Positions 8,056 through 15,952 of a stretch of 64,000 nt of DNA are shown here, in pieces (the first letter of the stretch is position 1; each line of letters begins with the position of its first letter). Origin of the DNA: Chryseobacterium sp. ERMR1:04 (GTDB taxonomy: Bacteria > Bacteroidota > Bacteroidia > Flavobacteriales > Weeksellaceae). The notes beneath the pieces are model-generated. The model searched no databases. It was not told the origin of the DNA and saw only the letters and a list, made by a program, of their open reading frames with translations. The position numbers and the translations under genes are program-made. The stretch lies in the NCBI RefSeq assembly GCF_001297705.1, contig NZ_LIRF01000008.1:930001-994000 (forward strand), in the 5' to 3' direction.

Positions 8056-9016
8056 AAATTTTATTTTTCATTTCCTGATACTCGTCTTCTAATCTACTCA
8101 TGTGCGTTATTCCGCCTCCGCTTTTAAAGTACAATGTACTGTTTTCTTTTTCAATAAAGCGAATCATTACACAACTGTCGAGGCTTTCACCATCAAACCA
8201 ACCGCAAACTCCTGTATAATATCCTCTGTCATATCCTTCTGCCTTTAGGGTTATCTCTAATGTTTTGGGCTTTGGAGCTCCTAAAATAGAACCTGCCGGA
8301 AGTAGTTTTTTCATAATACTTCCTACTTTTCCTCTAAATTCGGTTTTCAAATTTCCTGAGATCTCTGAACTCATGGCATACAAATCTTTTTGTTGCGTCT
8401 TAATGAAATCAATGTGTTGAAATTTATCAACCTTCACCTCATTTGCCACCATGCTAAGATCATTGCGAAGTAAATCTACAACGGTATAATGTTCGGCCTT
8501 TTCTTTTTTATCATTTTTCAGGGTTTCTGCTGCATTTTCCAAGGAAGCATCAATGGTTCCCTTCATCGGATAAGTCAAAATTTTGCCGTCGATAATCTTC
8601 ACAAAAGTTTCAGGAGAAAAAAATACAAAAAAATCTTTATAAAAAACCTTGTATTTTGCATTTGAGTGATAGAAAATTTCTTCAAGGGTCAAATTGGTCT
8701 CTATTCGTGTTTTTCGGGTATAGTTGGTTAAATAAGAATTTCCAAGACGAATGTTTTGCTGAACTTTATCAAAGCCTGATTTAAAGCTTTCTAAGGTTTC
8801 AGGAAATGATTTCCATTCTATTTTTTTATGTAATTCCTGCTTGTTTTTTGCGGTTGAAAATGTTTGAAAATCAATTAATAAGCCTGATTTTTCAATTTCA
8901 TTCTCTTTATAGATTTCAACATTCTCTGTAAGGAAGTCGATAACAAAAAAATAGGGAACCTTCTGAAGAGAAAGTTCGTCCATTTCCATAAATTTTTGAT
9001 GATTCACTGAAAACAT
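8039..9016 (-). CDS. pabB: aminodeoxychorismate synthase component I
   Basis: This 325-residue chorismate-binding enzyme aminates chorismate on the route to p-aminobenzoate. Family blocks visible are 'LTYPMKGTIDA', 'HYTVVDLLRNDLSMVA', 'LPAGSILGAPKPKTLEI' and 'YTGVCGWFDG'. It lacks the anthranilate-synthase N-terminal domain, as expected for a short PabB. It is translationally coupled to pabC. The ATG at 9016 is only four bases past a TACTTTTG -7 box, so either the mRNA is leaderless or translation starts at Met10 or Met12, which would match the usual family start better. Confidence 0.9.
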   Translation of the reverse strand: MFSVNHQKFMEMDELSLQKVPYFFVIDFLTENVEIYKENEIEKSGLLIDFQTFSTAKNKQELHKKIEWKSFPETLESFKSGFDKVQQNIRLGNSYLTNYTRKTRIETNLTLEEIFYHSNAKYKVFYKDFFVFFSPETFVKIIDGKILTYPMKGTIDASLENAAETLKNDKKEKAEHYTVVDLLRNDLSMVANEVKVDKFQHIDFIKTQQKDLYAMSSEISGNLKTEFRGKVGSIMKKLLPAGSILGAPKPKTLEITLKAEGYDRGYYTGVCGWFDGESLDSCVMIRFIEKENSTLYFKSGGGITHMSRLEDEYQEMKNKIYVPIH

Positions 9017-9020
9017 TCGG

Positions 9021-9053
9021 CAAAAGTACTTATTGATGTTTACTTTTGCACAA
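9021..9053 (-). promoter_or_regulatory. pabB promoter
   Basis: On the minus strand TTG (9051-9053), 22 bases, TACTTTTG (9021-9028). The -7 box forms an 8-bp inverted repeat with the -7 box of the divergent gene at 9041-9048. Confidence 0.55.
9041..9048 (+). promoter_or_regulatory. -7 box of the divergent membrane protein gene
   Basis: TACTTTTG is a perfect TAnnTTTG match. It covers the TTG at 9046 that would otherwise be the upstream start codon, and so decides for the ATG at 9064. Confidence 0.6.
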
Positions 9054-9063
9054 AATATTTTTA

Positions 9064-9786
9064 ATGCAGAACAAATATCCTCAGAAACCGGGAATTGACT
9101 TTATACTAAAACAAGCTTTTTTTTATTGGAATAAAACATTGATCTATCAATTGATGTTTTCCATCATATATTTTGCGATATTTTTTACCTCAATCTCATT
9201 CTTTGCAGCTAAGTACGGAATTTGGGAAATGAATCAGGAATTGGTAGAGGCTTTCAAAATCGGAACAAGCGAATATTTGGCAAAAACTTCTGAAATATCA
9301 CAAACGGATAATTATCAAAAGTTTATGTATGGGATTTTTGGGACCATCATTTTCCTTTTTCCTCTGAATCTTGGATTATTTCAGATTTTTAAAAAAATGG
9401 ATTTAAAAGAAAAAATTGTTATTGGCGATTTATTTGCGGGATATAACGGTCTTAATTTCTTTAAATATATTGGATATTATATCTTTTGGTTTTTCACGTA
9501 TTTAATGGTTGCACAGACAATCATTCTTCCTGTGGTTTGGGTTTTTATTACCATTTTCGTTGCTCCGCTGATGTTTTTTACAGACAAAAGAATCTTTGAA
9601 GCTATTTCATTAAACTTTAAAGCTTTGAAAATGTATTTCTTAGAAATATTTGTTTGTATTCTTGTGGCATTCTTTTTTAAATATTTAGGTTTTGGTTTAT
9701 TTTTAATTGGAGGACTGTTTACATTTCCGTTTTGGAATGCGATGATTTATTCACTTTATAAAACAGTTTTTTCAGAAAAGAGTTAA
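9064..9786 (+). CDS. multi-pass membrane protein
   Basis: A 240-residue protein from ATG 9064; an upstream TTG at 9046 lies within the promoter. About five or six hydrophobic spans are visible, for example 'MFSIIYFAIFFTSISFF', 'MYGIFGTIIFLFPLNLGLF' and 'IFVCILVAFFFKYLGFGLF'. It contains the motif (D)LFAGYNGLNFFKYIGYYIF, close to 'DLFIGYRQNVGNILLYSLV' in the next gene, so the two are paralogues; the protein at 49427 has a related layout. Such proteins are sometimes mislabelled as beta-carotene monooxygenase. No function is assigned. Confidence 0.75.
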   Translation: MQNKYPQKPGIDFILKQAFFYWNKTLIYQLMFSIIYFAIFFTSISFFAAKYGIWEMNQELVEAFKIGTSEYLAKTSEISQTDNYQKFMYGIFGTIIFLFPLNLGLFQIFKKMDLKEKIVIGDLFAGYNGLNFFKYIGYYIFWFFTYLMVAQTIILPVVWVFITIFVAPLMFFTDKRIFEAISLNFKALKMYFLEIFVCILVAFFFKYLGFGLFLIGGLFTFPFWNAMIYSLYKTVFSEKS

Positions 9787-9824
9787 ATTTTGGATTGTTT
9801 ACTGTGTTTTTATCAAAATAAAGT

Positions 9825-9832
9825 TAAATTTG
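9825..9832 (+). promoter_or_regulatory. possible -7 box of the second membrane protein gene
   Basis: TAAATTTG lies 23 bases before the ATG at 9856. The nearest TTG upstream is too far (27 bases) for a good -33. Confidence 0.4.
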
Positions 9833-9855
9833 GTAAAATCATAAAATAATTAACC

Positions 9856-10593
9856 ATGTCTGAATTTGACGAGTTTGACCAACAAGGTTCTGTTCCTAGT
9901 AAGGAAGCAGGATCCATTATTTCTCACGCTTTTGAAATGTATAAAGGGATTTTTCTCTATGCATTAGTTTCAATGATTATCTATATTATAGGAGATTTTA
10001 TCCTACAATCTATTACAGGATTCAATTCTTGGAGTGGGTTTAGTGATTTTAGAGATCTGGATGGTGATTATACAAATTACGAATACTGGAGAAAGCCTGG
10101 GTTTTCATTATACTACTCATTTTCGAGTATTTTGGGAATTTTACTTTCGCCTATTTATGTTGGATTGATCTATATTGCCAATAAGTTTAATACTAAAAAC
10201 GCGATAGAATTTTCAGACCTGTTTATTGGGTACCGTCAAAATGTAGGAAATATTTTGTTGTATAGTTTAGTTACATCAATCATATTAGGGGTTTCTGCTG
10301 CGATGTGTGGAATTCCGTTCTTCTTTGTTTTCCCGTTTTTCCTTTTAGGATATCCTATTCTTTTGTTTGAAAATGCAACAGCAATGGACGCTATTAGCAA
10401 GACTTTTAATATCGCAAAAGAAAATTACGGTACGTTTTTGGGAGTAGCATTATTAGGATTATTAATCAGTGTTTCGGGTCTTGTGCTGTGTTGTATTGGG
10501 ATTATCCTTACGGCTCCGTTCATCATGATCGTAATGTACTCAGCATATTGTGCTTACCTGGGAAAACCGAGACAACTCATATTTAAAAAATAA
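9856..10593 (+). CDS. multi-pass membrane protein, paralogue of the previous one
   Basis: A 245-residue protein with an acidic cytoplasmic start (SEFDEFDQQG) and about five hydrophobic segments. A loop with Trp, Tyr and Asp-rich sequence (about residues 58-80) follows the first span. The 'EFSDLFIGYRQNVGNIL' block aligns with the previous gene, and 'LLFENATAMDAISKTF' resembles the end region of the family. Only five bases separate it from the AI-2E family gene, suggesting cotranscription. No catalytic signature is seen; function unknown. Confidence 0.75.
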   Translation: MSEFDEFDQQGSVPSKEAGSIISHAFEMYKGIFLYALVSMIIYIIGDFILQSITGFNSWSGFSDFRDLDGDYTNYEYWRKPGFSLYYSFSSILGILLSPIYVGLIYIANKFNTKNAIEFSDLFIGYRQNVGNILLYSLVTSIILGVSAAMCGIPFFFVFPFFLLGYPILLFENATAMDAISKTFNIAKENYGTFLGVALLGLLISVSGLVLCCIGIILTAPFIMIVMYSAYCAYLGKPRQLIFKK

Positions 10594-10598
10594 TAGGA

Positions 10599-11687
10599 TT
10601 GAATAAAGATAAACAAATAAGCAGTGTGGTGATAAAGCAGGTTTCATTACTTGCTATCATTTTGGTGTTGGCGGGATTAATTTGTTTTAACCTTGCTCTT
10701 TTTATACCTTCTGTGTTGGGAGCAATTACCATTTATGTTCTTTGCCGAAAATATAATTTCTACCTGCAGGAACAAAGAAAATGGAAACCGTGGCTTTCAT
10801 CATTGGTGCTGATGCTTGCGAGTTTGATTATTCTTATTTTACCTATTTATTTTATTGCCGAGCTTTTAATTGAAAAGTTTGGAAATGCGCAGGTTTATAT
10901 GACGAAGTTTAATGTGTTTTTGGAAAAGATACACACGTATATTTTTTCGGAAACAGGCTTTGATATATTGAGTAAGGAAAACATGGGCAAGTTGAAAAAT
11001 TCTGTAGGACAGGTTTCAACGAAAGCAGTTAGCGGGACATTTAATACGCTTACCGTAATCATGTCTATGTATTTTATTCTTTATTTCATGTTGGCTACCC
11101 CTCGTTTTTTTGAACGTATTCTTGCATCATCTGCTCCGTTGAAAAGATCTAATGTGTCTTTGATAGGGGAGAAGATGAGAAAGCTAATCATGGCCAACGC
11201 CATCGGGATTCCTGTGGTAGCTCTTGGGCAAGGTTTGGTGGCTTTAATCGGTTACTTTATTTTTGGGGCGCCCAGTCCTGTTTTACTTTTTGCATTAACT
11301 GCAGTAGGCTCAATGATTCCAATCGTGGGAGCGGCAATTGTTTATATTCCTATCTGTATTTTTATGATTGCAGAAGGAGATACCGGGCACGGACTTGGTT
11401 TGGCTGCTTACTGTTTAGTGATTGTAGGTTTAACCGATAATTTATTACGCTTTACGCTTCTTAAAAAGTTGGAAGATATTCATCCCTTAAATACCGTATT
11501 TGGAATTATCATGGGAATGAATCTGTTTGGGTTTATGGGATTGATCTTCGGACCGATTCTGATCTCTCTTACGCTTCTCCTAATCCAAGTATATAGAAAT
11601 GAGTTTTCAGATGAAGATACGCCTCCGGATCTGCAGTTGTCCGATAAAGATGAAGAGCAAGACAATAAAATTGATTTAATAGTTTAA
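10599..11687 (+). CDS. AI-2E family (PerM-type) transporter
   Basis: A 362-residue inner-membrane protein with about eight hydrophobic spans. The 'GLVALIGYFIFGAPSPVLLF' and 'AVGSMIPIVGAAIVYIPI' blocks and the 'IHPLNTVFGIIMGMNLFGFMG' stretch near the end are the signature of the family. Members export diverse small molecules or sodium; autoinducer-2 export is known for only a few, so the name should not be taken as function. Translation starts at a TTG five bases after the previous gene. The C-terminal 35 residues are acidic and cytoplasmic. Confidence 0.85.
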   Translation: MNKDKQISSVVIKQVSLLAIILVLAGLICFNLALFIPSVLGAITIYVLCRKYNFYLQEQRKWKPWLSSLVLMLASLIILILPIYFIAELLIEKFGNAQVYMTKFNVFLEKIHTYIFSETGFDILSKENMGKLKNSVGQVSTKAVSGTFNTLTVIMSMYFILYFMLATPRFFERILASSAPLKRSNVSLIGEKMRKLIMANAIGIPVVALGQGLVALIGYFIFGAPSPVLLFALTAVGSMIPIVGAAIVYIPICIFMIAEGDTGHGLGLAAYCLVIVGLTDNLLRFTLLKKLEDIHPLNTVFGIIMGMNLFGFMGLIFGPILISLTLLLIQVYRNEFSDEDTPPDLQLSDKDEEQDNKIDLIV

Positions 11688-11693
11688 AATAAA

Positions 11694-11960
11694 ATGGTAG
11701 AAGGAATAAACCCGGAAATATTAAAAGAGATTTGTGTAATGAAGATGCCTTTCGGGAAGCATAAAGGGGTAATTCTTGCAGATCTTCCAGTAAGTTATCT
11801 TGAATGGTTTCATAGCAAAGGAATGCCACCAGGAAAACTGGGAATGCAACTTTCAACGATTTACGAAATAAAAATAAATGGCTTAATGGATTTACTGACG
11901 CCTCTTCGAGGAGGAACGGTGAATTATGATAAGCTAAAAAATAAGACGTATAAGTTTTAG
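11694..11960 (+). CDS. DUF3820 family protein
   Basis: An 88-residue protein with the family core 'MPFGKHKGVILADLPVSYL' followed by EWF. DUF3820 members are sometimes called quorum-sensing-regulated virulence factors after a Pseudomonas protein, and the fold is related to exonuclease accessory domains; no role is proven here. It starts six bases after the AI-2E family gene, so it probably belongs to the same transcript, and is closed by a very strong hairpin. Confidence 0.85.
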   Translation: MVEGINPEILKEICVMKMPFGKHKGVILADLPVSYLEWFHSKGMPPGKLGMQLSTIYEIKINGLMDLLTPLRGGTVNYDKLKNKTYKF

Positions 11961-11965
11961 TATAA

Positions 11966-12002
11966 AGTTTCGGCGGCACCTTTGGTGCCGCCGAAACTAT
12001 TT
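11966..12002. terminator. bidirectional terminator between the DUF3820 gene and uvrB
   Basis: A perfect 15-bp GC-rich stem (AGTTTCGGCGGCACC at 11966-11980) with a three-T loop lies between convergent genes. It is the most GC-rich hairpin noted in the window. Confidence 0.85.
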
Positions 12003-12017
12003 TATATTTAAATCAAA

Positions 12018-14009
12018 TTAATCCTTTAAGACAGCAATTTCATCTCTAAGTTTGGCTGCTTTAATGAAATCAAGGTTTTTAGCTGCTGCTTCCATTTCTT
12101 TCTGCTTTTGAACGATCATTTTTTCAACATCTTCGCTGGCGTAGGTTGCTTTTACTTCGGCAACTTTTTGTAAGATCTGTTTTTGAGTATATTTTTCATC
12201 AGGGAAATCTTTGCTTCGGCCGACTAAATTCTCAGAGATCTTCTTATTCAAGGCAGTTGGAACCTTGTTATGGTCTTTGTTGTATTGAATTTGTTTTTCA
12301 CGACGATACGCAGTTTCATCTATCGTTGCCTGCATAGATTTTGTCATTTTATCGGCATATAAAATCGCTTTACCATTAAGGTTTCTTGCAGCACGACCAA
12401 CCGTCTGAATCATTGATCTTCTGCTTCTTAGCATTCCTTCTTTGTCGGCGTCTAAAATAGCAACCAACGAAACTTCTGGTAAATCTAACCCTTCTCTCAA
12501 TAAGTTGACCCCAATAAGAACATCAAAAAGACCAACACGCAGATCATGCATAATCTGAATACGTTCCAAGGTTTCAACGTCTGAGTGAATATATCTTGTT
12601 CGAATTCCGAATTTTGTGAAGTATTTGGTTAATTCTTCCGCCATTTTCTTGGTTAAAGTAGTGACTAAAACCCTTTCATCAAGATCAGTTCTTTTCTGGA
12701 TTTCCTCCATTAAATCATCAATCTGATTTTGGCTTGGTCTTACTTCAATTACAGGATCCAATAATCCGGTTGGGCGAATAATCTGTTCAATATAAGTACC
12801 TCCTGATTTCTCTAATTCATAATCGGCAGGGGTTGCAGAAACATAGATGACCTGATTTTGGATTGATTCATATTCTTCAAACTTCAAAGGTCTGTTGTCC
12901 ATGGCTGCGGGAAGTCGGAATCCATATTCTACCAAAGCTTCTTTTCTGCTTCTGTCGCCTCCGTACATCGCATGAACCTGGGGAACGGTAACGTGACTTT
13001 CATCAATCACCATTAAATAATCTTTAGGGAAATAATCCAATAAACAGAAAGGTCTGGATCCTGGAAGTCTGCCATCCAAATAACGAGAATAATTCTCAAT
13101 ACCAGAACAATAGCCTAATTCTTTAATCATTTCAAGATCGAGTTCGGTTCTTTCCTGTAATCTTTTGGCTTCTAAAGGTTTTCCTATTTCGCTAAAGAAA
13201 TCCACTTGTTTTACCATGTCATCCTGAATAGATTTAATGGCTCCATTCAAGGTTTCTTTGGAGGTCACAAAAAGGTTGGCAGGATAAATTTGTATTTGAT
13301 CAAAACTAGCCGTCACATTTCCAGAAACAGGATCAAAGCTCTGAATTTTTTCAATCTCATCCCCAAAGAACTGAATTCTTACCGCATTGTCTGCATACGC
13401 AGGAAAGACATCAATAACGTCTCCTTTTACCCTAAATGTACCTCGTTGAAAGTCACTTAATGTTCTGGAGTATAAAGCATTAACTAAAGAGTGTAAAAGC
13501 GATGTTCTTGTTATTTTTTCTCCAATGGCAAGTGAAATTAAAGACTTGTGGAATTCTGCAGGATTTCCCACCCCATAAATACAAGATACAGAAGCTACGA
13601 TCAAAACATCTCGTCTGCCGGAAAGTAAACTTGCAATGGCAGAAAGACGTAGTTTTTCAACCTCTTCATTGATGCTTAAGTCTTTTTCAATATAAGTTCC
13701 GGTTGTGGCAATGTAGGCCTCCGGTTGATAATAGTCGTAGTAACTCACAAAATACTCAACAGCATTGTCAGGAAAAAACTCTTTAAATTCCATGAAAAGC
13801 TGTGCCGCCAACGTTTTATTGTGGGCCATAACAATTGTTGGCCTTTGTACGTTTTGAACAACGTTGGCCACCGTAAATGTTTTCCCGGATCCGGTAACAC
13901 CCAATAAAGTCTGATATTTCTCACCAATTTCAATTCCTTCGGTAAGTTTTTCAATGGCTACAGGTTGGTCGCCGGTTGGTTTATATTCTGATTGAAGATT
14001 AAAATTCAT
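12018..14009 (-). CDS. uvrB: excinuclease ABC subunit UvrB
   Basis: The 663-residue damage-verification helicase of nucleotide excision repair. Walker A is GVTGSGKT (37-44); the damage-binding beta-hairpin region carries YYDYYQPEAYI; the DEAD-like box is IDESHVT; the helicase C-terminal motif is 'QTVGRAARN'. The last 40 residues (QKEMEAAAKNLDFIKAAKLR) form the UvrC-interacting UVR domain. Length and domains are complete. uvrA and uvrC are not in the window. It lies directly after the terminator of the M56 gene and is probably transcribed alone. Confidence 0.97.
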   Translation of the reverse strand: MNFNLQSEYKPTGDQPVAIEKLTEGIEIGEKYQTLLGVTGSGKTFTVANVVQNVQRPTIVMAHNKTLAAQLFMEFKEFFPDNAVEYFVSYYDYYQPEAYIATTGTYIEKDLSINEEVEKLRLSAIASLLSGRRDVLIVASVSCIYGVGNPAEFHKSLISLAIGEKITRTSLLHSLVNALYSRTLSDFQRGTFRVKGDVIDVFPAYADNAVRIQFFGDEIEKIQSFDPVSGNVTASFDQIQIYPANLFVTSKETLNGAIKSIQDDMVKQVDFFSEIGKPLEAKRLQERTELDLEMIKELGYCSGIENYSRYLDGRLPGSRPFCLLDYFPKDYLMVIDESHVTVPQVHAMYGGDRSRKEALVEYGFRLPAAMDNRPLKFEEYESIQNQVIYVSATPADYELEKSGGTYIEQIIRPTGLLDPVIEVRPSQNQIDDLMEEIQKRTDLDERVLVTTLTKKMAEELTKYFTKFGIRTRYIHSDVETLERIQIMHDLRVGLFDVLIGVNLLREGLDLPEVSLVAILDADKEGMLRSRRSMIQTVGRAARNLNGKAILYADKMTKSMQATIDETAYRREKQIQYNKDHNKVPTALNKKISENLVGRSKDFPDEKYTQKQILQKVAEVKATYASEDVEKMIVQKQKEMEAAAKNLDFIKAAKLRDEIAVLKD

Positions 14010-14025
14010 ATATCAAATTTATGAA

Positions 14026-14053
14026 ATAAAAAAGAGTCCTGAATCGGACTCTT
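14026..14053 (-). terminator. terminator of the blaI-M56 operon
   Basis: On the minus strand AAGAGTCC, a six-base loop and GGACTCTT are followed by a T run. It lies between the M56 gene and uvrB. Confidence 0.75.
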
Positions 14054-14073
14054 GCTAAATTTATTCATAAACT

Positions 14074-15471
14074 CTATTGAAAGCTCATTGTTATTGGAAG
14101 TCTCATGGTGTAGCTTATTACTGTTCCGTCTTTTGTCGCGGGTTGCCATTTTGCACCTTCATTTGCTTTTAAGAAAGCTGTTTTTACTTCATTATTGAAA
14201 ATTTCATTGTCGCCATTGATCATTATATGTTCAACACTTCCTTCTTTGTTAATAACGTATTCAATTTCAGTTTTTATGAACGCTTTACCTGTTGAAGGCT
14301 TCATTTTTGAAGCATCAAAAATATTCGCAATATTTTTTCTCAACTGATTAATACCTCCGGGATACTCAGGATTTATAATGTTTTCTGATGATGTAGTTGT
14401 CGCAACCGTTTCCTGTTTGGGTTGTGCAGATTCGGGAAGTGATTTTTTACTTTTCGGACGAATGGTGTCTACAGCCTGCTTTTCCTCATTTGTGTGTTTT
14501 ACCTCCTTGCTTTCTAGCAACTGTTTTGTGTCTTCTACAATTTGCTGAATTGGTGTGATATTTTGTGCTTTTTTAACCTCTGCTTTTTTTGTAAGCAATG
14601 GTATTGTAGGATTTGAATCATTGGCGTACGTTTTTTGTACGAATAGTCCAAAGGCAATGACTAAGATTGGAATGCTAATCACTTTTTTCAATCCAACTAA
14701 TTTTGTTTTTTTTCTGTTCATCATAATAAATCGTTTTTTGGTGTTATTAAAATTGAATGTATGCGTAAGGTTATAGTTTTGTCCAGAAATAAGTTCGTTA
14801 AGTATTAAATTTTGATAGTCTTTAATATTATAATTATTTTTCAGAACATATTCGTCGGCCAAAAACTCATGATTGGTCACCATTGCTTTTTTGTAAAAAT
14901 ATAGCGCAGGATTAAACCAAGTAACTATTTTCAGAATTTCAATTAATAATAGGTCGATGCTATGTTTTTGTTTTACATGTCCCTTTTCGTGCAGGAAAAT
15001 TCTCGAATCTATCTCATTATTTTTGAAATAGTTTTTCCCCAGATAAATCGTTTTCCAAAAACTAAAAGGAGAAATGTTTTTATGAGTTATTTTTATTTGT
15101 TGACCTTGATAGTTGATTTCTTTTCCTTGTAAATTGTTGATTCTTGCAACAGAAATAATTGCTTTTATCAAAAGAATGCAGGTTACGATTCCATAAACTA
15201 TCCAAATGATATTCATCCAGTTAAAACTTTCCTGTTGTGAGGGATGGGCCGTTAACTGATGTGTTGCTTCTTCAAAGATTAGCTGTGGATTGTTGCTGGG
15301 CTTTGGAAATTCTGTTGTGATCGTTATAAAAGGAATCACATAAGAAAATACCAGTGAAAAAATTAAATAAAATCGGTTAAACTGATGCATTTTCTCTCTT
15401 TCCAAAAACAAATAATACAAAGCAATAAGCAGTGTAGTGCATAAAATTATTTTTAGAATAATCGGGATCAT
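14074..15471 (-). CDS. M56 (BlaR1/MecR1-type) metallopeptidase with TonB-like C-terminus
   Basis: A 465-residue membrane sensor-protease. It has about four hydrophobic segments (residues 1-20, 33-52, 86-106 and one near 270) and the zinc motif HEKGH at 161-165, with a downstream Glu in 'NHEFLADEYVL'. In the family such proteins cleave or trigger loss of a BlaI repressor. In place of a penicillin-binding sensor, the outer part ends in a TonB-C-like domain (about 365-465, 'AKWQPATKDGTVISYTMRLP'). It follows blaI by one base. The ligand is unknown; beta-lactam sensing is not implied. Confidence 0.85.
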   Translation of the reverse strand: MIPIILKIILCTTLLIALYYLFLEREKMHQFNRFYLIFSLVFSYVIPFITITTEFPKPSNNPQLIFEEATHQLTAHPSQQESFNWMNIIWIVYGIVTCILLIKAIISVARINNLQGKEINYQGQQIKITHKNISPFSFWKTIYLGKNYFKNNEIDSRIFLHEKGHVKQKHSIDLLLIEILKIVTWFNPALYFYKKAMVTNHEFLADEYVLKNNYNIKDYQNLILNELISGQNYNLTHTFNFNNTKKRFIMMNRKKTKLVGLKKVISIPILVIAFGLFVQKTYANDSNPTIPLLTKKAEVKKAQNITPIQQIVEDTKQLLESKEVKHTNEEKQAVDTIRPKSKKSLPESAQPKQETVATTTSSENIINPEYPGGINQLRKNIANIFDASKMKPSTGKAFIKTEIEYVINKEGSVEHIMINGDNEIFNNEVKTAFLKANEGAKWQPATKDGTVISYTMRLPITMSFQ

Positions 15472-15472
15472 G

Positions 15473-15844
15473 TTATTCGTCTATTTGTTTGTCAATAATT
15501 TCGCGAAGTTCTTTCAGTTGGCTTTGAGACAATTCTGCGTTTTTTGTAAAAAAAGAGGCAAACTGTGTCACCGAACTATTGAAAAAACGGTCAATCATAG
15601 AAGTCATTTCTTCCTTGAAATATTCCCCTTTGGCTACTTTTGGATAGTACTCACGGGAATTTCCATATAATGTGTATCCTACCAGATCTTTGTTCTGCAT
15701 TCTCTTCAACAGAGTAGCAACCGTTGTTGTAGCTGGTTTAGGCTCAGGATAAATATCTAAAATTTCTTTCATGAAAGCTTTTTCTTTTTCCCAAAGAATT
15801 TCCATGAGGTCTTTTTCAGAATCTGTTAATTTTATTTCGTTCAT
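15473..15844 (-). CDS. BlaI/MecI/CopY family repressor
   Basis: A 123-residue winged-helix regulator. 'MNEIKLTDSEKDLMEILWEK' and 'TTVATLLKRMQNKDLVGY' are the family's DNA-binding halves, and 'RFFNSSVTQFASFF' is the dimerisation tail where family members are cleaved. It is the first gene of a two-gene operon with the M56 protease. A palindrome of the TACAnnTGTA type lies on its own promoter, which predicts autorepression. The target may also include the divergent sugar dehydrogenase gene. Confidence 0.92.
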   Translation of the reverse strand: MNEIKLTDSEKDLMEILWEKEKAFMKEILDIYPEPKPATTTVATLLKRMQNKDLVGYTLYGNSREYYPKVAKGEYFKEEMTSMIDRFFNSSVTQFASFFTKNAELSQSQLKELREIIDKQIDE

Positions 15845-15866
15845 ATTCTACAGTGTTACATCTCGC

Positions 15867-15900
15867 TCTACAAATGTAGAATAAAAAATTAAATTCACAA
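15867..15900 (-). promoter_or_regulatory. blaI promoter with overlapping BlaI-type operator
   Basis: On the minus strand TTG (15898-15900), exactly 19 bases, then TACATTTG (15871-15878). The palindrome TCTACAAATGTAGA (15867-15880) covers the -7 box and contains the TACAnnTGTA core of BlaI/MecI operators. Confidence 0.75.
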
Positions 15901-15952
15901 ATTTTTATGGCACTATTTTTCCATTTCTTTGATTATCACTAATTGTAATACT

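Noticed and set aside
14074..15844. Beta-lactam resistance operon (blaI-blaR)
   Set aside because: The M56 protein has no penicillin-binding sensor domain and no beta-lactamase gene is near; only the regulator type is shared.
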